Source: Arthrobacter sp. PAMC 25486
GTDB lineage: Bacteria; Actinomycetota; Actinomycetes; Actinomycetales; Micrococcaceae
Direction: 5' to 3'
Assembly: GCF_000785535.1 (NCBI RefSeq)
Contig: NZ_CP007595.1
Span: forward strand, 124,001-188,000
Length of the DNA stretch: 64,000 bases
The stretch's first letter is position 1; every line of letters starts with the position of its first letter. Positions 27,824-35,925 of the stretch are shown in pieces. The translations under genes were made by a program, and so were the position numbers. The notes under the pieces were generated by a model that saw only the letters and a program-made list of their open reading frames with translations, was not told the DNA's origin and ran no database searches.

Positions 27824-29239
27824 AGGGGTGGGGATCAGTCGGCCCTTCCACAGCGCCAACAAATCGGCACGTGCGGGCAAGGGGGGCGAGGTTGTGCAGT
27901 TCCCCGCGATCGGCGTCCAAGTCGAAGAGTTCCTCGGTGCCCCAGCCAGACGCCCACAAGTACTTCACACACCCGTCCGTGACCCACTGCAGCGACTGGC
28001 CAAAGTACACGTGCTCGCCGTGCAGCCATTCCCGCCACGGCTCCAGCGCATCGGCGGAGTGCGCCTTGGCCGGATGCTCTCCTGCGGGATGCTCGACGGC
28101 GGCCGGCACCTCCCGCAGGAACCTCACCAGCGACTTCCCGTCGCACGTTTCGGGCACCGGCACGCCGGCCAACTCCAGCAGGGTGGGCATGATGTCGCGC
28201 AGTTCCACCACCTCATCCACCACGGTCCCGCGCAGCGCGACGGTGTCGTGGGGGGCCGGCGCCACCATGAAAGGCACCCGGGCCGAGCCCTCATAGCCCA
28301 CCGCCTTGCGGTAGAAATCATGGTCGCCCAGCATCTCGCCGTGGTCGGAGGTAAAAGCAATAACTGTGTCCTCGGCCAGGCCAAACTCATTCAGTGCCTC
28401 AAAGACGCGCATGAGCTGCAGATCGATCTGGGTCATCAACCCGTAATAGCCTGCCCGTGCACGGTGCGTCACTGCGGGGGCGAGGGTGCCGAACGCCAGC
28501 TGGTGGTTGCCGTTGGTGCGCACCGATTCGTAATGGTGTTCCCAATCGCCGAGTCGGCGCTCAGAAGCCGGCAGGTCGAGATACTCTCCAGTGCCCAGGC
28601 CGGGGGATCGTAGGGCGGGTGCGGGCGGTGGAAGGAAAGGTACAGGGAGAAGGGGCGGGGGGGGTCGAGCCGGTACAGCCACTCAACGGCCTGCGATCCG
28701 GTCCACGACGTCGGGTGCAGCCGCTCGGCCTTGTCCCACGGCCTTGCCACGGTGGAATTGCACCCGGCCCCGTGGTCGAAATGCTCCTCATCCGCCGTAA
28801 CCCCGGGCTGGCGGCGCAGCCACGGCACGAAGTCGTCAAAGAACTTGTAGTCGCGGCGGTGTTCCTTCCGGGCATAGTGCAAGAAACCGTCATGCAGCAC
28901 GACGTCGTCAAAGCCCACCCGGGAGCGCTCCGGATACACATGCAGCTTGCCGATGGCCTGGGTCTGGTAGCCGGCGCGGCGGAACTCTCCCTGCAGCGTG
29001 ACGGGATCGACGTCGTCGAACTTCACGCCTTCCTCATAACCCACCCGGCCATGGCGCTCCTGGGACTGGCCGATAAACAAGGCAACCCGGGCAGGGACGC
29101 AGGTGGGGGTGGCGGAAGCGGGCCCCCTGGACGCCAGCTCATCCAGGTGCGGGGTCTGCACAAAAGGGTGCCCTGCCGCGCCGAGGCAGTCACCGCGCCA
29201 CTCGTCGACACAAATGAAGATCACGTGGGGTCTGTTCAT
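27804..29239 (-). pseudogene. Frameshifted sulfatase (CVPAR type)
   Basis: Two overlapping leftward frames together encode one sulfatase of about 478 residues. The 5' part (from ATG 29239) starts MNRPHVIFICVDEWRGD with the metal Asp. It carries PTCVPARVALF, the C-x-P-A-R site whose Cys becomes formylglycine, and reaches HPPYDPPAWALE. The 3' part resumes at YLDLPASERRLGDWEHHYES and contains FTSDHGEMLGDH, with the remaining metal ligands. The shift lies near 28584-28589 and needs one inserted base (or two removed) to restore the frame. All key residues survive, so this is either a very recent mutation or a sequencing error. The substrate class is unknown. Confidence 0.85.
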
Positions 29240-29461
29240 GGACTGCTTTCGGCAGGGAGGGCCGGACCCGGCAGGGTAACCTGGACCACAAACAGCCTAT
29301 GCGAAATCAGGGCCGGACCCGGCGGAACGGGTACGTCCGAAGGGACGATTTAGTTTCCGGATGACCATTTCGTCTCGCCTGATGGTCCTTAAGGCTGTAA
29401 CGTCTTGGGGGTACTTCATTCGCCTGGACACGGACGAATCAGACGTTGTAAGGGAAAATAT

Positions 29462-30964
29462 ATGCGCAGGCACTCACCCATACGGCGGCGCAGAGGCGGC
29501 ATCTTTGCTGCCCTCGCCGCCTTTTTTACTGTTGCCATCATGTTCTTGGGGATCGGCGGCGCCTCGGCGTTGAGTGCGCCTGCCGCCCCCGTCGCGGCGA
29601 CCATGCAGTCGGCCGACGTCAAGGGCAAGACCTTCGCCGTTGCCACCGACACCACCTTCGCCCCCTTTGAGTTCCGCGACGGCAGCGGCGAACTTGTGGG
29701 CATCGACATGGACCTGCTGCACGCCATCGCCGACGACCAGGGCTTCAAGGTTGACATCAAGTCACTCGGCTTCGACGCTGCGCTGCAGGCGCTGCAGTCG
29801 AACCAGGTGGCGGGCGTCATCGCCGGCATGTCCATCACGGATGAGCGCAAGAAGATCTTCGACTTCTCGGCACCGTACTTTGACTCCGGCGTGCAGATGG
29901 CCGTTGCCAAGAACAACCAGGACATCAAGTCCTACGAGGACCTCCGCGGCAAGACCGTCACCGCCAAGCGCGGCAGCGAGGGCGAGACCTTCGCCAACTC
30001 CATCAAGGACAAGTACGGCTTCAAGGTCAAGGCCCTCGCCGATTCCGCCACCATGTACGACGACGTCAAGGCCGGCAATTCTGTGGCCGTGTTCGATGAC
30101 TACCCGGTGCTTGCCTACGGTGTCAGCCAGAACAACGGGCTGAAGATCGTCACGGAGAAGGAGCAGGGCAGCTCCTACGGTTTCGCCGTCAACAAGGGCG
30201 CCAACGCGGACCTTTTGGCAGCGTTCGACACCGGCCTGGCCAATCTGAAGGCGAACGGCGAGTACGATGCGATCCTGGACAAGTACCTGGCCAAGACCGA
30301 GGTGCAGGAGCAGGGCAGCTTCTTCCAGCTCGTCAAGGACAGCTTCCCGGCACTCATGAAGGGCCTCTGGCTGACCATGGTGGCCACCGTGCTGTCACTG
30401 GCCATCGCACTGGTGCTCGGTGTCCTCTTCGGCTTCTTCAAGGTCTCCGAAAGCAGGATCATGCGCGGCATCGCCACCACCTATGTGGCGATCTTCCGCG
30501 GCACCCCGCTGCTGGTCCAGGCGTTCTTCTTCTACTTCGGCCTGCCGCAGATGACGGGCCAGCCGCTGGACGTGCTCACCGCCGGTGTCATCACGTTGAG
30601 TCTTAACGCCGGCGCCTACATGACGGAGATCGTCCGCGGTGGCATCCAGTCAGTGGATCCCGGCCAGCTGGAAGCCAGCCGCAGCCTCGGCCTGGGCTAC
30701 GTCACCTCGATGCGCCGTGTAGTGGTGCCGCAAGCGGTGAAGATCATGACGCCGTCGTTCATCAACCAATTCGTCATCACCTTGAAGGACACCTCCCTCC
30801 TGGCCGTCATCGGCTTCGCGGAACTGACCTACCAGGGACAGCAGATCTACGCGTCCAACTTCCGTACAGGTGAAACCCTGCTGATCGTGGCGGCGCTGTA
30901 CTTCATCGTGATCTCCATCCTGACCCAGCTGTCCAACGTCCTTGACAGGAAGTTCAACAAATGA
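29462..30964 (+). CDS. Amino-acid ABC transporter: fused substrate-binding protein and permease (glutamine type)
   Basis: A single 500-residue protein joins a periplasmic-type binding domain to a membrane permease. Residues 1-40 form a signal anchor ([19 protein letters not shown]). Then comes the SBP_bac_3 domain ([39 protein letters not shown]), ending near [11 protein letters not shown]. The HisM/GlnP-type permease follows, with [16 protein letters not shown], the EAA loop ([20 protein letters not shown]) and [13 protein letters not shown]. Such fusions are known in the glutamine/arginine family. The ATG at 29462 is set by AAGGGA; the frame from 29405 is longer but unnatural. The ATPase gene overlaps by 4 bp. 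Glutamine is the likeliest substrate given the neighbouring glutaminase and glnE. Confidence 0.92.
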   Translation: MRRHSPIRRRRGGIFAALAAFFTVAIMFLGIGGASALSAPAAPVAATMQSADVKGKTFAVATDTTFAPFEFRDGSGELVGIDMDLLHAIADDQGFKVDIKSLGFDAALQALQSNQVAGVIAGMSITDERKKIFDFSAPYFDSGVQMAVAKNNQDIKSYEDLRGKTVTAKRGSEGETFANSIKDKYGFKVKALADSATMYDDVKAGNSVAVFDDYPVLAYGVSQNNGLKIVTEKEQGSSYGFAVNKGANADLLAAFDTGLANLKANGEYDAILDKYLAKTEVQEQGSFFQLVKDSFPALMKGLWLTMVATVLSLAIALVLGVLFGFFKVSESRIMRGIATTYVAIFRGTPLLVQAFFFYFGLPQMTGQPLDVLTAGVITLSLNAGAYMTEIVRGGIQSVDPGQLEASRSLGLGYVTSMRRVVVPQAVKIMTPSFINQFVITLKDTSLLAVIGFAELTYQGQQIYASNFRTGETLLIVAALYFIVISILTQLSNVLDRKFNK

Positions 30965-31701
30965 GCGAGACGAACGTGAAAATTGCTGTCCGTGGCCTGA
31001 AGAAGTCATTTGGGGCCAACGAGGTGCTCAAGGGGCTCGACGTTGACATTGCCGAGGGCGAGGTGGTCTGCGTTATTGGCCCGTCGGGTTCGGGAAAATC
31101 AACGTTCCTGCGCTGCCTGAACAAGCTCGAGGACATCTCCGGCGGCACCGTCACCGTCAACGGCTTTGACCTGACGGATCCCAAGGCCGACCTGAACGCT
31201 GTCCGCCAAAACATTGGCATGGTCTTTCAGCACTTCAACCTGTTCCCGCACATGACCGTCATCCAGAACATCATGCTGGCACCCGTGGAGCTGAAGAAGT
31301 CCGACAAGGCGGGCGCCCGTGCCCAGGCCATGGACCTGTTGCGCCGCGTCGGCCTGGCCGAGAAGGCTGATGCGCGCCCCGCCTCGCTCTCCGGCGGGCA
31401 GAAGCAGCGTGTGGCGATTGCCCGTGCGCTGGCCATGAACCCCGACATCATGCTCTTCGACGAGGCCACCAGCGCCCTTGACCCCGAAATGGTGGGCGAG
31501 GTCCTCCAGGTCATCCGCGACCTCGCCGCCGAGGGCATGACCATGGTGGTTGTCACGCACGAGATGGGCTTCGCCCGCGAGGTCGCCGACCGCGTCATCT
31601 TCATGGACGCCGGGTACATTTGTGAGGAAGGCAGCCCCGAGGCCATCTTCTCCAATGCCCAGCAGCCCCGCCTGCAGGAGTTCCTGGCGAAGGTGCTCTA
31701 G
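30961..31701 (+). CDS. glnQ: Amino-acid ABC transporter ATP-binding protein (GlnQ type)
   Basis: This 246-residue ATPase powers the fused transporter just upstream and starts within its stop codon (ATGA). Walker A is [15 protein letters not shown], the Q-loop is [15 protein letters not shown], the signature is [16 protein letters not shown] and Walker B is [13 protein letters not shown], followed by the His switch in [12 protein letters not shown]. The FQHFNLFPH and [11 protein letters not shown] features are those of the polar amino-acid (GlnQ/HisP) subfamily. Confidence 0.94.
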   Translation: MSETNVKIAVRGLKKSFGANEVLKGLDVDIAEGEVVCVIGPSGSGKSTFLRCLNKLEDISGGTVTVNGFDLTDPKADLNAVRQNIGMVFQHFNLFPHMTVIQNIMLAPVELKKSDKAGARAQAMDLLRRVGLAEKADARPASLSGGQKQRVAIARALAMNPDIMLFDEATSALDPEMVGEVLQVIRDLAAEGMTMVVVTHEMGFAREVADRVIFMDAGYICEEGSPEAIFSNAQQPRLQEFLAKVL

Positions 31702-31722
31702 CGCTTCAACCGGATCTATTAC

Positions 31723-31775
31723 GCACTTGTTGGACTGATTTGGCCATTTTTCGGCCTTTTTGGTCCAACAAGTGC
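31723..31775. repeat. 13-bp inverted repeat after glnQ
   Basis: GCACTTGTTGGAC (31723-31735) and its exact complement (31763-31775) flank a 27-nt loop that itself contains GGCC-ATTTTTC-GGCC. It probably ends the transporter transcript before glsA. Confidence 0.75.
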
Positions 31776-31810
31776 TTAATGGAATTTAGTGTACGACGCC
31801 GTTTCAAAAG

Positions 31811-32737
31811 ATGGGAGCGCAGGTGAAAGATTTGCAGGAGGTGCTTGAGGAGATCACGGAGCACGTGGCGCCGCTGTGCCGCGGGGGTGACGTTGCCTCC
31901 TATATTCCCAGCCTCGGCGAGGTCTCCCCGGAGAAATTTGGCATCTGTGTTGCCATGGCTGATGGGGAAGTTTACGGGGCAGGGGACTGGCAGGAGTCCT
32001 TCTCCATCCAAAGCATCTCGAAGGTGTTTTCGCTGGCCCTGGTCATGTCGTACGACTACGACTCGATTTGGAAGCGTGTTTTCCGGGAGCCCTCCGGCAC
32101 GCCGTTCAACTCCATGATCCAGCTCGAGGCGGATTACGGCATTCCACGAAACCCGTTCATCAATGCCGGCGCCCTCGTGGTCACCGACAGGCTGCTGACG
32201 CTGACGGGGGACGCCTCCGCCTCCATTCGGGGACTGCTCCGCCTTGAGTCCGGCAACCCCTCCGTGGACATCGATGCAGTGGTGGCAGCCTCGGAGGCCG
32301 ACCACGGGCACCGCAACGCGTCCATGGCGCACCTGCTGGCCAGCTACGGAAACCTTGAAAACTCCGTGGACGATGTGCTGGACAGCTATTTCAAGCAATG
32401 CGCCCTCGCCTTGAGCTGCGAAGACCTGGCCAAGGCCTCACTTTTCCTGGCCCGTCACGGCGTCGCGGCCGGCGGCACGCCGTTCCTGAGCCCCAACCAG
32501 AGCAAGCGCGTGAACGCCGTGATGCTCACCTGCGGAACATACGACGCTGCCGGGGAGTTCGCCTACCGCGTGGGCCTGCCCGGCAAGAGCGGTGTGGGCG
32601 GCGGCATCGTCGCCATCGTGCCCGGGCGTTGCTCCATCACGGTGTGGGGTCCGGCGCTGGGCCCCAACGGCAACTCGGTGGCCGGCATCGCGGCGTTGGA
32701 CGAGTTCACGGCCCGCACGGGCTGGTCCATCTTCTAG
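31811..32737 (+). CDS. glsA: Glutaminase A
   Basis: GlsA hydrolyses glutamine to glutamate and ammonia in the cytoplasm with a serine beta-lactamase-like fold. The 308-residue product has the catalytic SxxK in FSIQSISKVFSLAL, FNSMIQLEADYGIPRNPFIN, the Tyr-containing LASYGNLENSVDDVLDSYF, NAVMLTCGTYDAAGEFAYRV and the Val-lid VGLPGKSGVGGGIVAIVPG. The start is ATG 31811 (used) or GTG 31823, which has GGGAG 6 nt upstream and begins nearer the family core. The gene follows a glutamine-type transporter, suggesting glutamine catabolism. Confidence 0.94.
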   Translation: MGAQVKDLQEVLEEITEHVAPLCRGGDVASYIPSLGEVSPEKFGICVAMADGEVYGAGDWQESFSIQSISKVFSLALVMSYDYDSIWKRVFREPSGTPFNSMIQLEADYGIPRNPFINAGALVVTDRLLTLTGDASASIRGLLRLESGNPSVDIDAVVAASEADHGHRNASMAHLLASYGNLENSVDDVLDSYFKQCALALSCEDLAKASLFLARHGVAAGGTPFLSPNQSKRVNAVMLTCGTYDAAGEFAYRVGLPGKSGVGGGIVAIVPGRCSITVWGPALGPNGNSVAGIAALDEFTARTGWSIF

Positions 32738-32762
32738 CCGCCGCCGGTCCTGGTCAAGGCGA

Positions 32763-32815
32763 ACGCCGCAGCACCTTCCGGGGTGTTTTTCCCGACGCCG
32801 CAGCGCGTTCCCAGC
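32763..32815. repeat. 32-bp-period repeat (family A, locus 2)
   Basis: A full unit at 32763-32794 matches the first unit at 10603 at 29 of 32 positions. A second, degraded unit starts exactly 32 bp later at 32795 (ACGCCGCAGCGCGTTCCCAG). It follows glsA. The rest of 32738-32997 shows no gene. Confidence 0.88.
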
Positions 32816-32997
32816 TACAGCTGTCGACTGGTGCGCCGGCGGACCGGCAGCCATGCTCATGCGTACTGTTCACCGCTACTGGCGCGTCTAGGCATCAGGG
32901 CGCACCACTCATGGCGGTTGGTGCGCATAAGTTCAGGGTTCCGCAGCGGGCGGCGTGGCTGGTCGAACCCCCTTTGCCGTGCCATAGGCTCTATTCC

Positions 32998-33576
32998 GTG
33001 AAGATTTCTACCTCCGTGACCCTCGTGCCCGTCGAGCAGGCGTCGGAGCCGGCCCGCTCCACTTTGCTGGCTGGAATTTCCGCACTGGAACTGGCGCCGG
33101 ATCAAGAAGGATTTGTCGGTGAACCGTGGCCCATGGCCGAAAAAGCCCTGGATGATCCCCGGCGCCATCTCTTCGCCATCATCGTGCCGGGGCCGGTACT
33201 CAAGGTTGTCGGCATGGGCATTCTGCACGTCGGCGCGGCCACTGACACAAGCTGGCCCGATGATGACAGCGCCGTTCTCTTGCGGGGATTCCTTATTGAC
33301 CGCCGCGCGCAGGGTCTGGGGTACGGCACCGAGGCGACCATGGCCGCCGTCGAACTTGCTCACAGCCTGGTTGCCGAACTGCAACTGCCTGCGCTCGGGG
33401 TGGTGTTGAGCGTCGATGAGCGCAATGTAGCCGGGCAGCACGCGTACCGCAAGGCCGGTTTCATGGACAGGGGCCGGCACTTGGGCGGCAGGTCCGGACC
33501 GCGACGGATCCTGTACAGTCCGTTCCCGCAGCCGGTAACGTCAACATTCATTGACGTGCCCGACAGGGTCAACTAA
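32998..33576 (+). CDS. GNAT-family acetyltransferase
   Basis: The 192-residue product from GTG 32998 has the RimJ/RimL-like GNAT layout: VTLVPVEQA at the N-terminus, a strand pair with VVGMGILHVG and VLLRGFLIDRRAQGLGYGTE (acetyl-CoA loop R-x-Q-G-x-G-Y-G), and SVDERNVAGQHAYRKAGFM with the typical N..A...Y.K.GF end. The much longer frame entering from 32398 is antisense to nothing useful and is in fact a second frame of glsA, so I reject it as start. TAGGCT ends 7 nt before the GTG, so the message may be leaderless. Substrate unknown. Confidence 0.85.
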   Translation: MKISTSVTLVPVEQASEPARSTLLAGISALELAPDQEGFVGEPWPMAEKALDDPRRHLFAIIVPGPVLKVVGMGILHVGAATDTSWPDDDSAVLLRGFLIDRRAQGLGYGTEATMAAVELAHSLVAELQLPALGVVLSVDERNVAGQHAYRKAGFMDRGRHLGGRSGPRRILYSPFPQPVTSTFIDVPDRVN

Positions 33577-33600
33577 AGTTGACTTTTGAGGGTGGTGGTC

Positions 33601-33801
33601 ATGAAAACACTAGTGGGAAACATGGACGGAATGGGCCCGGTCGAGGCGTTGTACGCCGTGGCGGAATCCCGCAAGCAACTGGCACGCATGGAGTCGGAAA
33701 TGGTGGCGCGTGCCCGTGCCGCAGGCCTTTCCTGGGAAGCGATTGCCTTGTGCCTGGGTGTGAGCAAGCAGGCAGTTCACAAGAAGTTCGGGAAGCGGTA
33801 G
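33601..33801 (+). CDS. Small helix-turn-helix protein
   Basis: A 66-residue protein (MKTLVGNMDGMGPVEALYAV...) ends in a helix-turn-helix, AGLSWEAIALCLGVSKQAVH followed by KKFGKR. The HTH is of the sigma-70 region 4/resolvase-like kind that recognises DNA without further domains. A short acidic N-terminal helix may mediate dimerisation. GAGGGTGG precedes the ATG at 33601. It lies 24 bp after the acetyltransferase and probably shares its transcript. Target unknown. Confidence 0.8.
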   Translation: MKTLVGNMDGMGPVEALYAVAESRKQLARMESEMVARARAAGLSWEAIALCLGVSKQAVHKKFGKR

Positions 33802-33836
33802 CGGGCCGGGATCTGCCGTGATCACGCCTGACGCCC

Positions 33837-34232
33837 TTACCGGGCTGAGACGCTCAACTGCCAGGACACGCCAAACCGGTCGCTGAGCCAGGCGTACTTC
33901 TTGGCGAAAGGGTACTCACCCGGTGGCATCATGACCTGCCCCTGGTTAGACAGCAGGTCAAACAGCGCGTCGAGGGATGCTTCGTCGGGGCAGTCAAAAA
34001 AGAATGAGACCGAAGGGGTGAATCCAAAGGCGTGCACGTCCGGGCTGTCGATGCAGAGCAGTGTCTGGTCGGCGATCCGAAAGCTTGCCGTTTTCACGGT
34101 ACCTTCCCGGTCGGGCTCCTCTGCTCCATAGCGGTCCATGGTGAGGATTTCGGCATCGGGGAAGGCCTCAACGTAGAAGTTCATGGCCTCTTCAGCCTGG
34201 CCCGTGAACATCAAGAACGGTCTAAGTGTCAT
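33837..34232 (-). CDS. VOC-superfamily protein (PhnB/3-demethylubiquinone methyltransferase-like)
   Basis: This 131-residue protein, MTLRPFLMFTGQAEEAMNFY at the start, has the vicinal-oxygen-chelate fold of the PhnB subfamily: VKTASFRIADQTLLCIDSPD, FTPSVSFFFDCPDEASLDAL and a C-terminal FAKKYAWLSDRFGVSWQL (W..D.FG..WQ motif). Such proteins bind small ligands; a true methyltransferase role is not implied. TACGGT ends 6 nt before the ATG, suggesting leaderless transcription. Confidence 0.88.
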   Translation of the reverse strand: MTLRPFLMFTGQAEEAMNFYVEAFPDAEILTMDRYGAEEPDREGTVKTASFRIADQTLLCIDSPDVHAFGFTPSVSFFFDCPDEASLDALFDLLSNQGQVMMPPGEYPFAKKYAWLSDRFGVSWQLSVSAR

Positions 34233-34238
34233 GCCTCA

Positions 34239-34244
34239 ACCGTA
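34239..34244 (-). promoter_or_regulatory. -10 box of a leaderless VOC-gene transcript
   Basis: On the minus strand TACGGT, then TGAGGC, then the ATG at 34232. Confidence 0.5.
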
Positions 34245-34453
34245 CTGGAACCAGCAAGGGGCCGGAAGTACTCAACGCCACCAACCGGTCCGGGAGGAAG
34301 CGGGGGCGGGCCGAAAGTGGCAGGAGGGGTCGGCGTCGAGCTTTAAGCGACCGAACGTGCAAACTGTGGCGGGATGGAATGCAAGGGTGCGCCCCTTCAG
34401 AAGTGGTGGATTCCGGGCCTTCGGGCCCCGTTCCATTCATGGGGAGACGGTAG

Positions 34454-34459
34454 TAGGCT
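34454..34459 (+). promoter_or_regulatory. -10 box of a leaderless small membrane-protein transcript
   Basis: TAGGCT is followed by CGGCGC and the ATG at 34466. Confidence 0.55.
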
Positions 34460-34465
34460 CGGCGC

Positions 34466-34624
34466 ATGGTTACTCTCGTGATTGTACTTCTCGCGGTCTG
34501 GTTGATTCTGGCGGTTATTGGGTTCGTCTTCGAGGGCCTGATGTGGCTGGCCATTGTTGCCGTCATCCTGTTCGTCGCAACCGCCGCCATTGGCTGGGTG
34601 CGCCGCAAGGCGGTTGAGCGGTAG
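34466..34624 (+). CDS. Small hydrophobic membrane protein (52 residues)
   Basis: The frame MVTLVIVLLAVWLILAVIGF continues VFEGLMWLAIVAVILFVATA and ends AIGWVRRKAVER. It has two membrane segments with a short FEG turn and a positive C-terminus, so both ends are probably cytoplasmic. Similar short hydrophobic proteins are common in Micrococcaceae and other actinobacteria. A -10 box exactly 6 nt upstream supports the start. No partner gene is evident and function is unknown. Confidence 0.78.
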   Translation: MVTLVIVLLAVWLILAVIGFVFEGLMWLAIVAVILFVATAAIGWVRRKAVER

Positions 34625-34768
34625 TCCAAAATGCGGGGCAACGGCTTTCCCTGAAGAGGGCGTTGCACGGGTCTTGACGGTGGCGTCGCTGAAGTCCTGT
34701 GCACCGTGATTCTTGCCCTCGTGCCGCCCCTGCCAGCAGGGTCCAGTGCCGTACCTCGTGCGGAATCC

Positions 34769-35104
34769 TCAGGAGGGCAGCTCGTGAAGGTAGGCTTCCG
34801 TCGTGGTGCGCAGTTGGGTCAGGAGTGTTTCCAATTGCTCCACCAGCTCATCCGGGTAGGCGCTCATTGTTGAGCCCAGCCGTATTCCCGGCGGATCGAA
34901 GAACACGCTGGCGACCTCCTGGACGCCGGGTGCGGTGTGCAGGGCAACAATGCGCTTGTCGGCGTGCACACGGCTGTGCTCGATGTGGCCGCTGGCCTCG
35001 AGCCGGTTGAGCAGTGACGACGTTGCGCCGGAGGTGAGTCCGATCCGCTCGCTGAGCCGCGCAGGCGAGAGAGGCGTTCCACGTTCCTGCACCTCAACTC
35101 TCAC
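34769..35104 (-). CDS. MarR-family regulator, N-terminally truncated
   Basis: The 111-residue frame keeps the MarR winged helix: PLSPARLSERIGLTSGATSS, LLNRLEASGHIEHSRVHADK and the wing RIVALHTAPGV, then the C-terminal dimerisation helix. The usual first helix and part of the second (about 35-45 residues) are missing: the frame upstream of the GTG at 35104 meets a TAG at 35123-35125. The gene lies between a small membrane protein and the glnA terminator, next to the prophage junction. It may still bind DNA poorly or be a remnant. Confidence 0.65.
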   Translation of the reverse strand: MRVEVQERGTPLSPARLSERIGLTSGATSSLLNRLEASGHIEHSRVHADKRIVALHTAPGVQEVASVFFDPPGIRLGSTMSAYPDELVEQLETLLTQLRTTTEAYLHELPS

Positions 35105-35194
35105 CGCCCAACATCTGCGCAGCTATCTTGGCCTGGGGAAGGCTTAGCCGGAGCGGCGGGGGGGCGCCCAAGCCAGGGGCCGCCGTCGACCATT

Positions 35195-35234
35195 AAAACA
35201 GTGGAGGGCCGGAACGCAATGTTCCGGCCCTCCA
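35195..35234 (-). terminator. Terminator on the minus strand (probably of glnA)
   Basis: A 14-bp stem (35202-35215 with 35221-35234, loop GCAAT) is followed on the minus strand by ACTGTTTTAATGG. It sits 15 bp beyond the apparent glnA stop codon and is well formed for leftward transcripts. Confidence 0.85.
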
Positions 35235-35248
35235 TCATTCAAAAGCGA

Positions 35249-35275
35249 TTAGCAGCCGTAGTACAGCTCAAAGTC
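35249..35275 (-). pseudogene. 3' end of a glutamine synthetase gene at the prophage junction (candidate attL)
   Basis: Read leftward, codons for DFELYYGC and a TAA stop lie here, followed by a strong terminator. The type I glutamine synthetase C-terminus ends in (E)F.LYY.., so this fits the last codons of glnA. No coding for the rest of the enzyme exists upstream (35276-35400 is unlike glnA). The simplest reading is that a phage integrated into the 3' end of glnA, leaving this stub as attL and the complete gene with phage-supplied 3' end at attR beyond the right edge. The exact core cannot be set from one end. Confidence 0.5.
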
Positions 35276-35401
35276 CAAGACTGCAATTGGGTGAGGTTGA
35301 GAATGGCTGTCTGCCGTGTGTTCTAGGGCATTTTTACGTTGTTAGTGATTGGTGGAAACCGGGCTATTGTGGACCTCTTGCGGACTGTTTGCGGACTGAG
35401 A

Positions 35402-35872
35402 CTAGGCGAAGGGGTCTTTCTCGCCAGTCTCGGCGACCGGGGCGTCGCGGGTCTTTACCCAGGCAACAAGTGCCGTGATGTTCTCGGCATCAAGCATGAC
35501 ACGGCGCATGCTGAGCTTGGTGTAGTGGCCAGATTCCTTGCAGTAGCGGCGCAGTTCAGTCTTGGTCATCCCAAGCTCCGGGGCCACGTCATCTGGGCTG
35601 CGGAAATTGTGCTCCGCGGTCACTGTCTGGCTGAGTTCCACGGCAGCTTCGTTTGGGCCGGTGGGCGTAGGTTCTGGGATGGCACCGCCAATCGGACAAG
35701 TGGGCAGGGCGTCCAACCATGCGGCTAGATCTTCGTGTCGGATTGCGCTCTCATTGTTCGCGAAACGCGCCAGAAGACGTCCTTCTGCAATGTGTTGGGT
35801 GAGAGTTGGCAAACTAAAGCCGCTTTGTGCGGCCGCTTCGTCGAACGTGTAGGCGATCTTCCATTTGCTCAT
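35402..35872 (-). CDS. Excisionase-like double helix-turn-helix protein
   Basis: The 156-residue protein contains two MerR/excisionase-type helix-turn-helices. The N-terminal one is YTFDEAAAQSGFSLPTLTQH followed by IAEGRLLARF and HEDLAAWLDALP (HTH_17 layout). The second is FRSPDDVAPELGMTKTELRR followed by YCKESGHYTKL. Its position, next to the candidate att site and reading toward it, suits a recombination directionality factor, but a repressor or DNA-binding moron is possible. TAGTAT ends 7 nt before the ATG, and the next gene diverges 53 bp away, so this is a compact divergent promoter. Confidence 0.72.
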   Translation of the reverse strand: MSKWKIAYTFDEAAAQSGFSLPTLTQHIAEGRLLARFANNESAIRHEDLAAWLDALPTCPIGGAIPEPTPTGPNEAAVELSQTVTAEHNFRSPDDVAPELGMTKTELRRYCKESGHYTKLSMRRVMLDAENITALVAWVKTRDAPVAETGEKDPFA

Positions 35873-35913
35873 CTTTTCGATACTACTGCTGGTAATCTCT
35901 GCCGGAGCGCGGA

Positions 35914-35919
35914 TAGGCT
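35914..35919 (+). promoter_or_regulatory. -10 box of a leaderless transcript (gene at 35926)
   Basis: TAGGCT is followed by ACGCAC and the ATG at 35926. The leftward gene at 35872 has its own box at 35880-35885, so both promoters lie within 53 bp. Confidence 0.5.
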
Positions 35920-35925
35920 ACGCAC

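Noticed and set aside
26546..27880. 444-codon minus-strand frame over glnE
   Set aside because: Shadow of glnE; no domain, and no start or promoter signal.
32398..33576. 392-codon plus-strand frame joining the glsA end and the GNAT gene
   Set aside because: The first 200 codons are a second frame of glsA; only the part from 32998 is a real gene.
35249..35275. tRNA gene as attachment site
   Set aside because: No cloverleaf sequence is seen at the left junction; the sequence reads as codons with a stop and terminator.
35402..35872. Integrase gene at the left prophage end
   Set aside because: The protein has two small HTH domains and no tyrosine or serine recombinase motif; the integrase must be outside the window.
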